From Desulfovibrionaceae bacterium UBA6814 (GTDB lineage: Bacteria; Desulfobacterota; Desulfovibrionia; Desulfovibrionales; Desulfovibrionaceae), in contig DKEU01000238.1 in the NCBI GenBank assembly GCA_002452635.1, positions 1-5,730 of the forward strand: a DNA stretch of 5,730 nucleotides. Direction: 5' to 3'. The notes beneath the pieces were generated by a model that ran no database searches, was not told the origin of the DNA, and was given only the letters and a program-made list of their open reading frames with translations. Of the stretch, positions 4,866-5,730 are shown piece after piece. Position 1 is the first letter of the stretch, and each line of letters begins with the position of its first letter. The translations under genes were made by a program, and so were the position numbers.

Positions 4866-5213
4866 ATGAGACATTGCCTTCTGGCAACAATCCTGCTGCT
4901 TTTCTTTGCCGCGCCGGCCAACGCGTTGACCGTGGAAAACGTGTCCGACGCCGTGCTCTACTGCTCCATCTACCGCGAGGGCTACAACATGCCCCTCACC
5001 CAGTTCGTGCTCCTGCCCGGCAAGAAACACACCTGGACCCCGGCCATGCCCATGTCCCAGCCCCTGGTGGTGCGGGCCATGGCCGAACGCCGCCTGGTCA
5101 AGTGCATCGAGCCCGCCACCTGCACCGTGCACAACCACTCGGTCACGGTCTACGCGGGCCAGGACCAGGACACCCTGGTCCTGGACGTGCGCAAGCCCCA
5201 GCCCATCCGTTAG
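4866..5213 (+). CDS. Small exported protein of unknown function
   Basis: I do not recognise this 115-aa protein. A Sec signal peptide is clear: MRH, a hydrophobic core (CLLATILLLFFAAP) and ANA at 18-20, giving a mature protein of about 95 aa in the periplasm or secreted. The mature part has three cysteines (C33, C80, C86). C80 and C86 lie close together (KCIEPATC) and could form a disulfide, leaving C33 free. There is no CXXCH and no lipobox: C4 lies before the hydrophobic core. Alternating hydrophobic stretches (QFVLLPG, PLVVRAMA, HSVTVYAG, DTLVLDVR) suggest a small beta-sandwich. The ribosome-binding site GGAG (4853-4856) precedes the ATG by 9 bases, and a promoter candidate lies upstream. 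Base composition matches the neighbours. It diverges from cbiG and converges on hemL, so it is probably transcribed alone. Its placement among tetrapyrrole genes does not by itself show a related role. Confidence 0.82.
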   Translation: MRHCLLATILLLFFAAPANALTVENVSDAVLYCSIYREGYNMPLTQFVLLPGKKHTWTPAMPMSQPLVVRAMAERRLVKCIEPATCTVHNHSVTVYAGQDQDTLVLDVRKPQPIR

Positions 5214-5228
5214 AAAAGCCCTACCACA

Positions 5229-5249
5229 TAGCAGGATTCCGGCCTGCTA
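5229..5249. terminator. Hairpin at the convergent end of the small gene and hemL
   Basis: TAGCAGG (5229-5235) and CCTGCTA (5243-5249) form a perfect 7-bp stem with a 7-base loop between two converging genes. Its right arm contains the hemL stop codon. Neither side has a T-run, so termination in either direction is possible but weakly supported. Confidence 0.35.
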
Positions 5250-5730
5250 GCCGGCGAAGCCCTTCACCCCGTCCAGGAACCGCGCATAGTCCTCCTCGCC
5301 GTGGGCAAAGGAGGTGAACGCGGTCTCGAAGCCCGAAGGCGCCAGGTTCACCCCGGCTGCGCGCATGTGCGCGTAGAACCGGGCGTACATGCCCGAGTCC
5401 GCCTCCTTGGCGCTGGGGAAGTCCGTCACCGGCCCCTCGCAGAAGAACACCGTGAACATGGACGCCACCTGCGTCACGTACGCCGGGATGCCCTTCTCGC
5501 CCAGGATCTCCCGCACCTCGGCCACCAACGCCGCGGTGCGCGCCTCCAGGCCCGCGTAGTCCGACGCCTTGAGGGCCGTGAGCGTGGCGACGCCCGCGGC
5601 CATGGCCACCGGATTGCCCGAAAGCGTGCCCGCCTGGTACACGTCGCCGCAGGGCGCGATGCGCTCCATCACCGCCCGCCGGCCGCCGTAGGCCCCCACC
5701 GGGAACCCGCCGCCGATGATCTTGCCCAGG
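5247..5730 (-). CDS. hemL: Glutamate-1-semialdehyde 2,1-aminomutase, C-terminal part (5' end outside window)
   Basis: About 160 C-terminal residues of a PLP-dependent class III aminotransferase are present, which convert glutamate-1-semialdehyde to 5-aminolevulinate, the first committed tetrapyrrole precursor, in the cytosol. The window edge cuts the gene. The first visible residues, LGKIIGGGFP, contain the lysine (codon 5723-5721) that binds PLP as a Schiff base. The family signature YQAGTLSGNPVAMAAG follows (GTLSGNP coded at 5630-5610). Further GSAM features are SMFTVFF, the region around GMYARFYAHM, GVNLAPSGFE and SFAHGEEDYARFLD. Full proteins are about 420-430 aa, so roughly 60% lies beyond position 5730. 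The apparent start at 5699 is an internal GTG (Val), not a real start. The gene converges with the small exported gene (33-base gap) and lies near cbiG and cobJ, which use the same precursor pool. Related aminotransferases are excluded by the GTLSGNP and LAPSGFE motifs. Confidence 0.96.
   Translation of the reverse strand, partial: LGKIIGGGFPVGAYGGRRAVMERIAPCGDVYQAGTLSGNPVAMAAGVATLTALKASDYAGLEARTAALVAEVREILGEKGIPAYVTQVASMFTVFFCEGPVTDFPSAKEADSGMYARFYAHMRAAGVNLAPSGFETAFTSFAHGEEDYARFLDGVKGFAG

Noticed and set aside
4724..5138. Minus-strand frames of 65 aa (4724-4921) and 96 aa (4848-5138)
   Set aside because: They overlap the cbiG 5' end or lie opposite the signal-peptide gene, with no family features and no ribosome-binding support.

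Overview
The window is GC-rich bacterial DNA and very probably comes from a sulfate-reducing deltaproteobacterium of the Desulfovibrio group (Desulfovibrionaceae/Desulfobacterota). Three observations support this: a four-haem class III cytochrome c3 with the CXXCH / CX4CH haem pattern typical of Desulfovibrio; a Ros/MucR-type zinc-finger regulator, a family found in Desulfovibrio as well as in alphaproteobacteria; and the neighbourhood hemL - cbiG - cobJ - cytochrome c3, which I recall as also adjacent in Desulfovibrio vulgaris Hildenborough (memory, not checked).

Layout. (1) 16-411 (+): MucR-family regulator, closed by a strong intrinsic terminator (435-465). (2) 412-785: spacer with several short inverted repeats, ending in a minus-strand terminator (727-762). 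(3) 786-2177 (-): 463-aa Ala/Asp/Pro/Lys low-complexity protein with about four tandem ~37-41-aa repeats and a helical C-terminus. (4) 2239-2634 (-): periplasmic tetrahaem cytochrome c3, with a perfect Shine-Dalgarno sequence and a TTGACA-type promoter candidate upstream, and a hairpin between it and gene 3. (5) 2795-3556 (-): cobJ/cbiH. (6) 3557-3713: spacer made almost entirely of five back-to-back perfect or near-perfect hairpins. (7) 3714-4781 (-): cbiG. (8) 4782-4865: AT-rich divergent promoter region. (9) 4866-5213 (+): small exported protein of unknown function. (10) 5247-5730 (-): C-terminal part of hemL, running off the window end.

How the genes fit together. hemL (5-aminolevulinate synthesis), cbiG and cobJ/cbiH (corrin ring contraction and lactone opening in the anaerobic B12 route) all act in tetrapyrrole synthesis, and the adjacent cytochrome c3 carries four c-type haems per chain. 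cbiG and cobJ look like one transcription unit. The cytochrome and the low-complexity gene look like a second unit ending at 727-762. hemL converges with the small exported gene.

The least explained items are the hairpin string at 3578-3715, the repeat-bearing low-complexity protein (scaffold-like architecture) downstream of the cytochrome, and the alternative stems in the first spacer. No mobile element, CRISPR array, tRNA or rRNA was seen.
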